Shown: positions 9,533 through 17,697 of the stretch, piece after piece
Layout: each line of letters opens with the position of its first letter
How positions within the stretch are numbered: the stretch's first letter is position 1
Origin: Chenggangzhangella methanolivorans
GTDB lineage: Bacteria > Pseudomonadota > Alphaproteobacteria > Rhizobiales > Methylopilaceae
Reading direction: 5' to 3'
DNA length: 64,000 nt
Assembly (NCBI RefSeq): GCF_019797865.1
Contig: NZ_CP081869.1
Coordinates: forward strand, 2,170,001-2,234,000
Made by a program: the position numbers and the translations under genes
The notes under the pieces: model-generated
Seen by the model: the letters and a program-made list of their open reading frames with translations, nothing else
What the model was told of the DNA's origin: nothing
The model's database searches: none

Positions 9533-10616
9533 ATGTCCGCAACTTATCCCAGGTTCAAGGCCGCGGCCTGCCATGTCGCGCCTGTGTTCCTCGACAGCAT
9601 GGGGACCGCCGAAAAGGCCGCCGCGCTGATCGAGGAGGCGGCCCGCGCCGGCGCCTCGCTGGTGGTCTTCCCGGAAGGCTACATGCCGGGCTTTCCGCTC
9701 TGGGCGGCGCTGCGCGCGCCGATCCGCAACCACGACCTCTTCAAGCGCCTCGCGGCGGAGTCGGTGCGTCTAGACGGGCCGGAGCTCGCGGTCGTGCGGG
9801 CGGCGGCGCGCCGCCACGGCGTCATCGTCTCGATGGGGTTCAGCGAGGGCACGGATGCGAGCGTCGGCTGCCTCTGGAACTCGAACGTCCTGATCGGGCG
9901 GGACGGCAGGACCCTCAACCACCATCGCAAGCTGGTCCCGACCTTCTTCGAGAAGCTGATCTGGGCGAGCGGCGACGCGCGCGGCCTGCGCGTCACGCCG
10001 ACCGATCTCGGCCGCGTCGGCATGCTGATCTGCGGCGAGAACACCAATCCGCTCGCGCGCTACGCGCTGATGGCGCAAGGCGAGCAGGTCCACATCTCGA
10101 CCTATCCGCCCGCCTGGCCGACGCGCGTCCCCGGCGACAGCGCCGCCTACGACCTGAAGCGCGCGATCGAGATCCGCGCCGGCGCGCATTCCTTCGAGGC
10201 CAAGGTCTTCAACATCGTCTGCTCCGCCACGCTCGACGCCGACGCGAAGGCGACGCTGTCGGACGGCGACGCGGCGCTCGCCGACGTCATCGAGCGAACG
10301 CCTGCGGGCGTGTCGATGGTGCTCGACCCGGCCGGCGCGCTCGTGACCGAGACCCATGAGGGCGAGGGAGCGCATCCTCTACGCCGACATCGACACGGCG
10401 GCCTGCGTCGAGCCCAAGCAGTTCCACGACGTCGTCGGCTACTACAACCGCTTCGACATCTTCCGCCTCAGCGTCGACCGCACGCCGCGCGAGCCGATCT
10501 CCTTCGGGGCCGAGGCCGCGGCGCCGGCCTGGACCGACGCCGACGCGGACGAGCCCGCCCGCAGCGAGCCGCAGGGCCTTTCGCTCGTCGAAGCCGGCCG
10601 GCGCGCGGCCCGCTGA
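9533..10616 (+). CDS. nitrilase (aliphatic nitrilase/cyanide hydratase family), frameshifted near the 3' end
   Basis: About 360 residues of a carbon-nitrogen hydrolase. The catalytic set is present: Glu48 (VVFPEGYMPGFP), Lys133 (HHRKLVPTFFE), Glu140 and Cys168 (ICGENTNPLARYAL). The last motif is that of nitrilases proper, which turn R-CN into R-COOH plus ammonia. Near 10358 the frame changes: THEGE continues as ERILYADIDTA in the next frame, explained by one extra G in GCGAGGGAGCGC. The tail (VGYYNRFDIFRLSVDR) is typical of the family. It is followed at 44 bp by a DUF485 gene and a symporter gene, which suggests uptake and use of a nitrile or its acid. Confidence 0.85.
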
Positions 10617-10659
10617 TCCCCTCGAACGCCGAACCCGCAGCCCCGGAGGAAGATGACCC

Positions 10660-10959
10660 ATGGTCTCCATCGATGACGCCGCCGCGCTGCCGGCCGCACC
10701 CGACGATTTCGTGCGTCTCGCGCGCAGACGCACGCGGGTCGCGGTCGCGCTCAGCCTCGTGATGATCGCGATGTATTTCGGCTTCATGGCGATGTTCGCC
10801 TTCGCCAAGCCGACCATGGGGACGATGCTCGCGCCCGGACTGTCGCTGTCGATCCTGCTCGGGGCCGGGGTGATCGTCGGCTCCTTCGCGCTCTGCCTCG
10901 TCTACGTCGTCTGGGCCAACCGGTTCTACGATCCGGCCGTGCGCCGCATCATGTCGTGA
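10660..10959 (+). CDS. DUF485 small membrane protein (YjcH-like)
   Basis: A 99-residue inner-membrane protein with two predicted transmembrane helices, at residues about 24-46 and 55-83 ([40 protein letters not shown]). DUF485 proteins are encoded just upstream of acetate-permease-type symporters, as here with 10 bp between the genes. This suggests an accessory or regulatory subunit of the transporter. AGGAAGATGACCC precedes the ATG. Confidence 0.85.
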   Translation: MVSIDDAAALPAAPDDFVRLARRRTRVAVALSLVMIAMYFGFMAMFAFAKPTMGTMLAPGLSLSILLGAGVIVGSFALCLVYVVWANRFYDPAVRRIMS

Positions 10960-10969
10960 GGATCATGCC

Positions 10970-12531
10970 ATGCAGGCCGCCAACAATCCGCTCGCCGTCG
11001 CCTTCTTCTTCGTCTTCATGGCGCTGACGCTCGGCGTCACCTACTGGGCCGCGCGCAGGACGCGCACCACCGAACAGTTCTTCGCAGCCGGCGGGCAGAT
11101 CACCGCCTGGCAGAACGGCTGGGCGCTCGCGGGCGACTTCCTCAGCGCCGCGGCCCTGCTCGGGATCGCAGGCATCATCACGTCGAACGGCTTCGACGGG
11201 CTGATCTACTCGATCGGCTTCCTGGTCGGCTGGCCGATCATCGCCTTCCTGATCGTCGAGCCGCTGCGCAATCTCGGCAAGTTCACCTTCGCGGACGTCG
11301 TGGCGTACCGGCTGAAGCAGCGCCCGGTGCGCGTCGCGGCGGCGTTCGGCACGCTCGTCGTCATCCTGCTCTATCTGCTCGCGCAGATGGTCGCGACCGG
11401 GGCGCTGATCAAGCTGCTGTTCGGCCTGCCCTACGCCGCCTCGGTGGTGGTGGTCGCCGCGATGCTGGTCTACGTGATCTTCGGCGGCATGCTCGCCACC
11501 ACCTGGGTCCAGGTGATCAAGGCCGTGCTGCTGCTTCTCTCGGCGGCCTCGTGCTCGCGCTGCTGGTGCTGGCGCATTTCGAGATGAACCCGCTGACCCT
11601 GTTCCAGGCGGCCGCCGAAAAGCACGGCGAGCGCGTGCTCCAGCCGGGATCGAAGGTCGCTGGCAGCGGCTGGGACGCGATCTCGCTCGGCGTCGGTCTG
11701 ATGTTCGGCACCGCGGCGCTGCCCCACATCCTGATGCGCGTCTTCACCGTGCCGGACGTGCGCGAGGCGCGGATGTCGATCCTCTACGCCACCGGCATCA
11801 TCGGCTCGTTCCACCTGCTCGTCTTCGTCATCGGTTTCGGCGCGATGATGCTGGTCGGCCCCGAGGTCGTGGCCAAGGCCGGCGGCGGCGGCAACATGGC
11901 GGCGCCGCTGCTGGCGCTCACCATCGGCGGCGACGCGTTCTTCGGCTTCATCTGCGCGGTCGCCTTCGCCACCATGCTGGCGGTCGTCGCCGGGCTGACG
12001 CTGTCGGGCGTCGCGACCGTCTGCCACGACCTCTGGGTCAATGTGGTGCGCAACGGCGAAGCGCCGGAGCGCGAGCAGCTGACCGTCGCGCGGATCGCCA
12101 CAGTCGCGATCGCGGCGCTCGCGATCTTCCTCGGCATCGTGTTCGAGGGCCAGAACGTCGCCTTCATGGCCGGCCTCGCCTTCGCGGTCGCGGCGGCCGC
12201 CAACTTCCCGGCGCTGCTGCTCTCGATCGCCTGGAAGCGCTTCACGACGGCCGGCGCTGTCGCCAGCATCCTGGTCGGAACCGTCTCCTCGCTCGTGATG
12301 ATCTGCCTGTCGCCGACCATCCAGGTCGACGTGCTGGGCAAGAGCCTCGCCGAGGTCTCCCAGGCCTGGTGGTTCGTGCCGATGAAGAACCCGGCGCTGA
12401 TCTGCATGCCGCTGTCCTTCGCGGCGGCCGTGGCGGCCTCGCTCTTGACGAGGGACGAGGCGGCGGACCGGGCGTTCCTGCCCATGCAGCGCCGCATCAT
12501 GTTCGGCGCGCGCGGCCCCTCGTCGCTCTGA
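10970..12531 (+). CDS. solute:sodium symporter, ActP-like (frameshifted)
   Basis: About 520 residues of a multi-span SSS-family symporter. The N-terminal half has a first helix, then [20 protein letters not shown] and the family-typical [17 protein letters not shown]. The second half carries [23 protein letters not shown] and further helices to the C-terminus. The frame breaks near 11545, where one base is missing between CTTCTC and GGCGGCCTC; both sides join without loss of family sequence. The DUF485-SSS pair resembles yjcH-actP for acetate. Here it follows a nitrilase, so a short-chain carboxylate or related anion is a plausible substrate (inference). Confidence 0.8.
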
Positions 12532-12638
12532 TCCGCGAGCCCGAAGTTCGCCTGACGCGCCGCGGCTTGTATGATCCGCGGCGCCGGTCCCCGATCTGGA
12601 CCGACGGCCGCGGAGGCCGTGAGGCGACGGAGCGATCG

Positions 12639-13115
12639 GTGACGGAAGACGCCAAGACAAAGGCCCGGGGGCTGTTCGACCGCCCGGGCTTCCTGACGCG
12701 CCGCCTGCACCAGATCTACGTGTCGATCTATCACGAGGAATGCGAGGCGTTCGGAACGACGCCAGTGCAGGCGAGCGTCCTGCAGGTTCTGCTGGTCCGC
12801 CCCGGCGCGGATCAGGTTTCGCTGGCGGCCGACATCGGCGTCGACCGGACGACGACGTCGAACGTGCTGGCGCGCCTCGAAGCGCGGGGCCTCGTCCGGC
12901 GCGAAGCGACCGACGAGGATCGCCGGATCCGCAAGGGGTTTCTCACGCAAGCCGGCGAAACGCTGATCGTCGAGATGCAGGACGCGCTGCAGCGCGCCCA
13001 TCATCGCCTGATGGAGCCGCTGCCGGAAGAGGACCGCGACCGCTTCATCCAGCAGATGAAGGCGCTGGTCAGGGGCAACAACGGCCTCGGCCGCGCGGTC
13101 CTGAAGGACTTTTAG
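12639..13115 (+). CDS. MarR-family transcriptional regulator
   Basis: A 158-residue winged-helix protein from a GTG start at 12639; no good ATG precedes the domain. Seen: FLTRRLHQIYVSIYHEEC (dimer helix), VQASVLQVL, the recognition segment IGVDRTTTSNVLARLEARGLVRR and the wing ATDEDRRIRKGFLTQAGE. MarR regulators commonly sense aromatic acids. It lies 108 bp after the symporter gene and converges with the ubiX-ubiD operon. The two palindromes upstream of ubiD are of the size and symmetry MarR dimers bind, so ubiD may be its target (inference). Confidence 0.88.
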   Translation: MTEDAKTKARGLFDRPGFLTRRLHQIYVSIYHEECEAFGTTPVQASVLQVLLVRPGADQVSLAADIGVDRTTTSNVLARLEARGLVRREATDEDRRIRKGFLTQAGETLIVEMQDALQRAHHRLMEPLPEEDRDRFIQQMKALVRGNNGLGRAVLKDF

Positions 13116-13166
13116 AGCGCCCTAGGTCCAATCCTGCTCCCCGCGTCATGCCGGAATTATCAGACG

Positions 13167-13772
13167 TCAGAAGCCGGGGTCGTCGTCCTCGGGACTTTCG
13201 ACCTCCGACGTCCGCCCGTTCCAGCGCATGATCTTGGGCGCGGCGATCCCGAACAGATCGAGCGCGCGCGCGACCGACTGGTCGACGATGTCGTCGACGG
13301 TCGCGGGCCGGTGATAGAACGCCGGGACCGGCGGCATGATGATCGCGCCGTTGCGGGTCGCCTGCGCCATCAGCTCGATATGGCCGAGGTGGAAGGGCGT
13401 CTCCCGCAGCATGAGGACGAGCCGGCGTCGCTCCTTCAGGCAGACGTCGGCAGCCCGGATGACGAGCTCGTCATTGTAGGAATGCGCGATCCCGCTGAGG
13501 CTCTTGATCGAGCACGGGGCCACCAGCATGCCCTCCGTGACGAACGAGCCCGACGAGATCGACGCGCCGATGTCCCTGTGGCTGTGGACGTGGTCGGCGA
13601 GCGCCCGGACGGCGTCGCCGGTCATGTCGAGCTCGGCGTTGATCGTGCGGATGGCGGCCGGCGTCAGCACGAGATGGGTCTCGACGTCGGCCGTCTCGCG
13701 GAGAAGCTCGAGCGCGCGCACCCCGTAGATGACGCCCGAGGCGCCGGTGATGGCGACGATCAGGCGCTTCAT
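13167..13772 (-). CDS. ubiX: UbiX-family flavin prenyltransferase
   Basis: A 201-residue protein starting MKRLIVAITGASGVIYGVRAL. UbiX enzymes attach a dimethylallyl group to FMN, making the prenylated flavin cofactor of UbiD decarboxylases. Visible family blocks are the N-terminal FMN site GASG-IYG, ASISSGSF, the MLVAPCSIKSLSGIAHSY region, and RRLVLMLRETPFHLGHIELM followed by MPPVPAFYHRP. Its ATG overlaps the stop of the upstream TIGR02444 gene by 4 bp, and with ubiD it forms one leftward operon. Function is well supported; which ubiD it serves follows from context. Confidence 0.9.
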   Translation of the reverse strand: MKRLIVAITGASGVIYGVRALELLRETADVETHLVLTPAAIRTINAELDMTGDAVRALADHVHSHRDIGASISSGSFVTEGMLVAPCSIKSLSGIAHSYNDELVIRAADVCLKERRRLVLMLRETPFHLGHIELMAQATRNGAIIMPPVPAFYHRPATVDDIVDQSVARALDLFGIAAPKIMRWNGRTSEVESPEDDDPGF

Positions 13773-14307
13773 GATCCCGCTCCGCTTGCGTCGGCTCGTC
13801 CGCGGCACGCCGCGACGATGACGGAGACGGCGGCCGACGCGCTCTCCGGCGAGCCGGCGACCACGGCGCGAAGATTGGCCTCGGCGAGCTCGGGGCCGGG
13901 CGGCGCCGGCGCGCCCAGCGTTTGCGCGAACCCGTCCAGCATGGCGAGCTGGAGCAGCTCGGACTGAAGCTCGACGGCCTTCACCGCGGAGCGCAGCTCC
14001 TCGTGGCCGGGCGGCGGCGAGGACAGGCGCTTCATCGCCCGCCGGACGGCGCGCAGGGGAGCCACGACCGCGTCGCGCCACTCCGCGACATGGCCGCGCG
14101 CGCGGGCGACGTCCTCGGCGCCGAGCCTGCGGCCGAGCTCCGCGCCCGCCCAGGCCGCGAACAGCACGACGTTGACGTCCTGGCCATGCTCGTCCTGCAG
14201 CGCGAGACAGGCCTCGCTCACCCCTCCGCGCCGTAGACCGCGACCGCGAACTCCCGCAGCGGCGCGGCGGCGCGGTCGGACGCGCTGTGTCCAGCCTCGC
14301 CCGTCAT
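13769..14307 (-). CDS. TIGR02444 (DUF2390) family protein between ubiD and ubiX (frameshifted)
   Basis: About 178 residues, small and largely helical, with the family signature ALYxxPGVxEACLALQDxxGxDVNxxLF seen as VAVYGAEG plus VSEACLALQDEHGQDVNVVLF. The two parts lie in different frames. One G is missing from a G-run near 14222, which otherwise creates a TGA. The ATG at 14307 overlaps the ubiD stop and the gene's own stop overlaps the ubiX start, both as ATGA-type junctions, so the three products are translationally coupled. The family has no known biochemical role. Its position inside a decarboxylase operon is the best clue. Confidence 0.72.
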
Positions 14308-15737
14308 CCGATCTTGACGCCGGCGCGCTCGAGGATCGCCCGGGCCTTGGCGCGCTCCTCCTCGGAGATCACCAGGCGTTCGGCGAAGTCGCGGCCGGTC
14401 GGGCGCGTCGCGTCGATCCCCATCTTGGTCAGCGTGAAGTTCTCCGGGTCCGAGCTCGGGTCGAGGATCGCGCCCTTGCAGCCCGGCACGAAGAAGATGT
14501 CCTTCTCGGCGCGCACGCGGGTCGCGATCGCCCAGAACACGTCGTTCATGTCGAAGATGTCGACGTCGTCGTCCACGACGATGACGTATTTGGTGTAGAG
14601 CTCGGTCGAGAGCGCCGCCATCGCGGCCATTTGCGGCTCGCCTTCGGCGATCTTCTTCAGCGAGATCACCGCCATGAAGGCGCCGCAGGTCGAATGCGGC
14701 ACGTGGACGTGGACGGCCTGCACGTTCGGGATGTTGCGCTTCAGCGCGTTCAGGATCTCGCCCTCGCGCGTGATGCAGGAAATCAGGATGTGGTCCTTGG
14801 ACATGCCGGCTACGACGCTGTGGAATATGGCGTCGCGGCGCATCCGGACCCGATGGGCCACGAACACGTTCTGGGTGCTGCGGTAGGACGCGTAGCCCGT
14901 GAACTCGGACGGGTAGCCCGTGACTCGCCGAACGGGCCTTCCGGCTCGTGGACGCCGGCGAGGATCTCGCCCTCGATGACGATCTCGGCGCCGGCGGGGA
15001 CCTCGAGGTCCTGCACGCCGCAGCGCGCCAGCCGGTAGGGCTCGCCGAACAGCCCGCCGATGATCTCGAACTTCCGCACATGGGGCGGATAGGCATAGGT
15101 CATCGAGCCCATGTAATGCAGCGGGTGGACGCCGAGCGTGATCGCGGCCGGCAGCGACTGGCCCATCTCCTCGGCGCGGCGGTGGAACTCGTGCATGCGG
15201 CGGCGCGAATGCAGCGACACGCCGAGCCGGTTCTTGCCCTTCAGCATCAGGCGGTGGAAGCCGGTCGTGTCGACCCCGGTCTTCGGGTCGCGCGCGGTGA
15301 TCTGGCCGGCCGTGATGTAGGGGCGCCGCGTCCACCGTGAACTGGTGGGGGATCGGCAGCCGGGTGAGGTCGACGTCCTCGCCCTCGAACACGATCTCGT
15401 CCCACGCGCCGCGGTCGACCGTCTCGCAGGGAATGTAGCGCTGGCTGCCCTCGCGGAAGACGGTCGGCAGGTCGGCTTCGGTCGTGCTCAGGCACTCCGC
15501 GAGCAGCTTGCGGCTCGCCGCGATGTTGGTGACGCAGGGCATGCCCTTGCCGCCGATGTCGTCGAACATGACCACGGGGCTGCGCCCGGCACGGTCCAGC
15601 TCGAACACGATCGACGTCGACTGGTAGCGCGTCTCGATCGGCTCGGAGACGCGCAGGAAGTGGTCGGGGTGCTGGTCCCGGACCATGTTGAGGAACCCGC
15701 GAAGGCTCTGCGGATCGGCGTTCGGAAACGGAGTCAC
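14304..15737 (-). CDS. UbiD-family decarboxylase (two compensating frameshifts)
   Basis: About 478 residues of a prenyl-FMN-dependent (de)carboxylase. Seen in order: the N-terminal block SLRGFLNMVRDQHPDHFLRV, IPHQFTVD; after a frame change YITAGQITARDPKTGVDTTGFHRLMLKGKNRLGVSLHS, PLHYMGSMTYAYPPHVRKFEI and EPEGPFGE; then, back in the first frame, VTGY, ASYRSTQNVFVAHRV and the C-terminal domain. The shifts are explained by one extra C near 15327 and one lost G near 14924. I prefer the GTG at 15737 (VTPFPNADPQSL). Substrates of the family include hydroxybenzoates, vanillate and other aromatic acids; which applies here is unknown. Operon: ubiD, TIGR02444, ubiX. Confidence 0.85.
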   Translation of the reverse strand: MTPFPNADPQSLRGFLNMVRDQHPDHFLRVSEPIETRYQSTSIVFELDRAGRSPVVMFDDIGGKGMPCVTNIAASRKLLAECLSTTEADLPTVFREGSQRYIPCETVDRGAWDEIVFEGEDVDLTRLPIPHQFTVDAAPLHHGRPDHRARPEDRGRHDRLPPPDAEGQEPARRVAAFAPPHARVPPPRRGDGPVAAGRDHARRPPAALHGLDDLCLSAPCAEVRDHRRAVRRALPAGALRRAGPRGPRRRRDRHRGRDPRRRPRAGRPVRRVTGYPSEFTGYASYRSTQNVFVAHRVRMRRDAIFHSVVAGMSKDHILISCITREGEILNALKRNIPNVQAVHVHVPHSTCGAFMAVISLKKIAEGEPQMAAMAALSTELYTKYVIVVDDDVDIFDMNDVFWAIATRVRAEKDIFFVPGCKGAILDPSSDPENFTLTKMGIDATRPTGRDFAERLVISEEERAKARAILERAGVKIG

Positions 15738-15896
15738 GTCAGCCCCTGCTGTTCGGGCTGCGCCGGGTTTCGGCGGAGCCCAGGAAATGTCTGCGCGCGT
15801 CGCGCCATCGGTCGCGGCGCCCGCCGGCGGCCGGAGAGCGGCGTCCGTTCGCAAGGTCAAGGACACGCGGCCCCGCCCGGATCGGACGCGACGCAG

Positions 15897-15916
15897 ATCA
15901 TCAGCATACTGATGAT
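15897..15916. promoter_or_regulatory. 20-bp palindromic operator, site 1
   Basis: ATCATCAG-CATA-CTGATGAT has perfect 8-bp arms. It lies 160 bp upstream of the ubiD start, in a gap with no gene. Size and symmetry suit a dimeric regulator such as MarR. A near-identical site follows 62 bp away, centre to centre. Confidence 0.7.
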
Positions 15917-15958
15917 AGCGACGCTTCTGTACGGCGGCGGCCGATGCGCCCGCGGTCG

Positions 15959-15978
15959 ATAATCAGTATGCTGATGAT
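15959..15978. promoter_or_regulatory. 20-bp palindromic operator, site 2
   Basis: ATAATCAG-TATG-CTGATGAT is an inverted copy of site 1 with one arm mismatch. The 62-bp centre spacing is close to six helical turns, so two bound dimers would face the same side of the DNA. It lies between ubiD (leftward) and ogt (rightward) and could serve either. Confidence 0.68.
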
Positions 15979-16177
15979 CTTGCCCGGCGTCAAAGCGGTT
16001 TTGTGGGCGTCGGGCGCCCATGTCCGCGCCAGCGCGCGCGGCCGGACGTCGCCGCCGGGGCGCGCGCCTGTGGACCGCGCCCTCTCGGCGGGGTTTCGGC
16101 GCGGGCGTCTTCCGGCCTGGCGCCCTATCCTCTTCTCTTCGGCGGGTGTCGGCCCGCGACGAGCCTGGAGGAGCGAC

Positions 16178-16687
16178 ATGCTGGCCTTCACGACGACGGC
16201 CTCGCCGGTCGGGGAACTCACGCTGGCGGCGAGCGGCGCCGGGCTCGCGGCGATCCTCTGGGAGAACGACCGCCCGGGCCGCGTGCCGCTCGGCGACATG
16301 ACGCGGGACGACCGGCACGAGACGCTCGCCGAGGCGAGCCGGCAGCTTGGCGAGTATTTCGCGGGGCGGCGGACCCGCTTCGACCTGCCCCTCGACTTCC
16401 AGGGCACCGACTTCCAGCGCGACGTCTGGGCCGCGCTCGTCGCGATCCCCTATGGCGAGACGCGCAGCTATGGCGAGATCGCCCGCGCGGTCGGGCGGCC
16501 CGACGCGGTGCGAGCCGTCGGCGCCGCCAACGGGCGCAACCCGATCTCGATCGTCGCGCCGTGCCACCGCGTCATCGGCGCCTCGGGCAAGCTCACGGGT
16601 TTTGCGGGCGGCCTGAACGCCAAGGCGTTCCTGCTGGAGCTCGAGCGCTCGAGGACGACGCCGGACCTGTTCGCCGCGGCGTCCTAA
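16178..16687 (+). CDS. ogt: methylated-DNA-[protein]-cysteine S-methyltransferase
   Basis: A 169-residue DNA repair protein that moves the methyl group from O6-methylguanine (and O4-methylthymine) to its own cysteine. The active-site motif IVAPCHRVIG has Cys129. The helix-turn-helix block FQRDVWAALVAIPYGETRSYGEIARAVGRP and the minor-groove arginine in DAVRAVGAANGRNP are also visible. Length matches single-domain Ogt; there is no Ada N-terminal domain. A strong GGAGGAG precedes the ATG. Confidence 0.93.
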   Translation: MLAFTTTASPVGELTLAASGAGLAAILWENDRPGRVPLGDMTRDDRHETLAEASRQLGEYFAGRRTRFDLPLDFQGTDFQRDVWAALVAIPYGETRSYGEIARAVGRPDAVRAVGAANGRNPISIVAPCHRVIGASGKLTGFAGGLNAKAFLLELERSRTTPDLFAAAS

Positions 16688-16766
16688 AAACGCGCGGAAA
16701 CCGCGGGCCTTGAGAGCGGATGCAGAGAACCGCCGCCCCTTTAAGAACTGACGCGGGGAAGCCCAG

Positions 16767-17595
16767 CCCGTCATCCCGGGCCTGACCCGGGATCCAGAAC
16801 CGACGCCGCAGCGAGATCTGGATCGGCCGCCTCGGCTCTGGATCCCGGCTCTGCGGCCGGGATGACGGCGAGGATCGCGCGTTCAACCGCCGCCCTTGAG
16901 AACCGACGCGCCGGAACCACCGCCCGTCATCCCGGGCCTGTCCCGGGATCCAGAACCGACGCCGCAGCGGGATCTGGATCGGACGCCTCGGTTCTGGATC
17001 CCGGCTCTTCGGCCGGGATGACGGCGAGGATCGCGCGTTCAACCGCCGCCCTTGAGAACCGACGCGCCGGAACCGCAGCCCGTCATCCCGGCCGCAGAGC
17101 CGGGATGAGGGCGAGGATCGCGCCTCAAACCGCCGCCTTGAGAACTGACGCGGGGAACCACAGCCCGTCATCCCGGGCCTGACCCGGGATCCAGAACCGA
17201 CCCCGCAGCGGGGTCTGGATCGGACGTCTCGGTTCTGGATCCCGGCTCTGCGGCCGGGATGACGACGAGGATCGCGCGTGAAACCGCCGCCCTTGAGAAC
17301 CGACGCGGGGAACCACAGCCCGTCATCCCGGGCTTGACCCGGGATCCAGAACCGACGCCCTCCCGGGATCTGGATCAAACGCCTCGGTTCTGGATCCCGG
17401 CTCTGCGGCCGGGATGACGGCGAGGATCGCGCGTGAAACCGTCGCCCTTGAGAACTGACGCGGGGAACCGCAGCCCGTCATCCCGGGCCTGTCCCGGGAT
17501 CCAGAACCGACGCCGCTGCGGCATCTGGATCGGCCGCCTCGGTTCTGGATCGGACGCCTCGGCTCTGGATCCCGGCTCTGCGGCCGGGATGACGG
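16767..17595. repeat. tandem array of about 155-bp palindromic units (six copies)
   Basis: Units begin with CCCGTCATCCCGG at 16767, 16923, 17079, 17164, 17319 and 17474, giving spacings of 156, 156, 85, 155 and 155 bp; the third unit has lost an internal segment of about 70 bp. Each unit opens with GTCATCCCGG...CGGGATCCAGAACCGA and closes with the reverse complement TCGGTTCTGGATCCCG...CCGGGATGAC, so a whole unit can fold back on itself. A linker reading GCCGCCCTTGAGAACCGACGC separates units. The last unit also carries a short internal duplication (TCTGGATCGG near 17523-17550). There is no protein-coding signal; ORFs across it are repeat artefacts. Confidence 0.93.
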
Positions 17596-17634
17596 CGAGG
17601 AGGTTCGGGAGCTTCGCCCCCTCCGCCGCAGAAG

Positions 17635-17666
17635 AAAAAACGCGGCGCTCCTTCCGGAACGCCGCG
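17635..17666 (-). terminator. intrinsic terminator after gmaS/glnT
   Basis: On the minus strand a hairpin CGCGGCGTTCC-GGAAG-GAGCGCCGCG is followed by TTTTTTC, starting about 30 nt beyond the gmaS stop. GC-rich stem plus T-run is the classical Rho-independent form. Confidence 0.85.
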
Positions 17667-17697
17667 CCGCGTGAGTTTCAGGCGAAGTCCCGACTGC

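Larger units (their letters stand above)
15738..16177. other. ubiD-ogt divergent intergenic region
   Basis: This 440-bp gap has no credible gene; ORFs in it are GC-rich shadows. Apart from the two palindromic operators it holds nothing else I can identify. A GGAGGAG ribosome site for ogt lies at its right end (about 16167-16173). Confidence 0.6.

Noticed and set aside
14304-15737. ubiD as a pseudogene or a programmed frameshift
   Set aside because: The two shifts compensate each other and all family motifs are intact once one base is removed and one added. No slippery sequence or stimulatory structure is evident.
16767-17595. Possible CRISPR array
   Set aside because: Units are about 155 bp, nearly identical along their whole length, with no unique spacers and no cas genes nearby.
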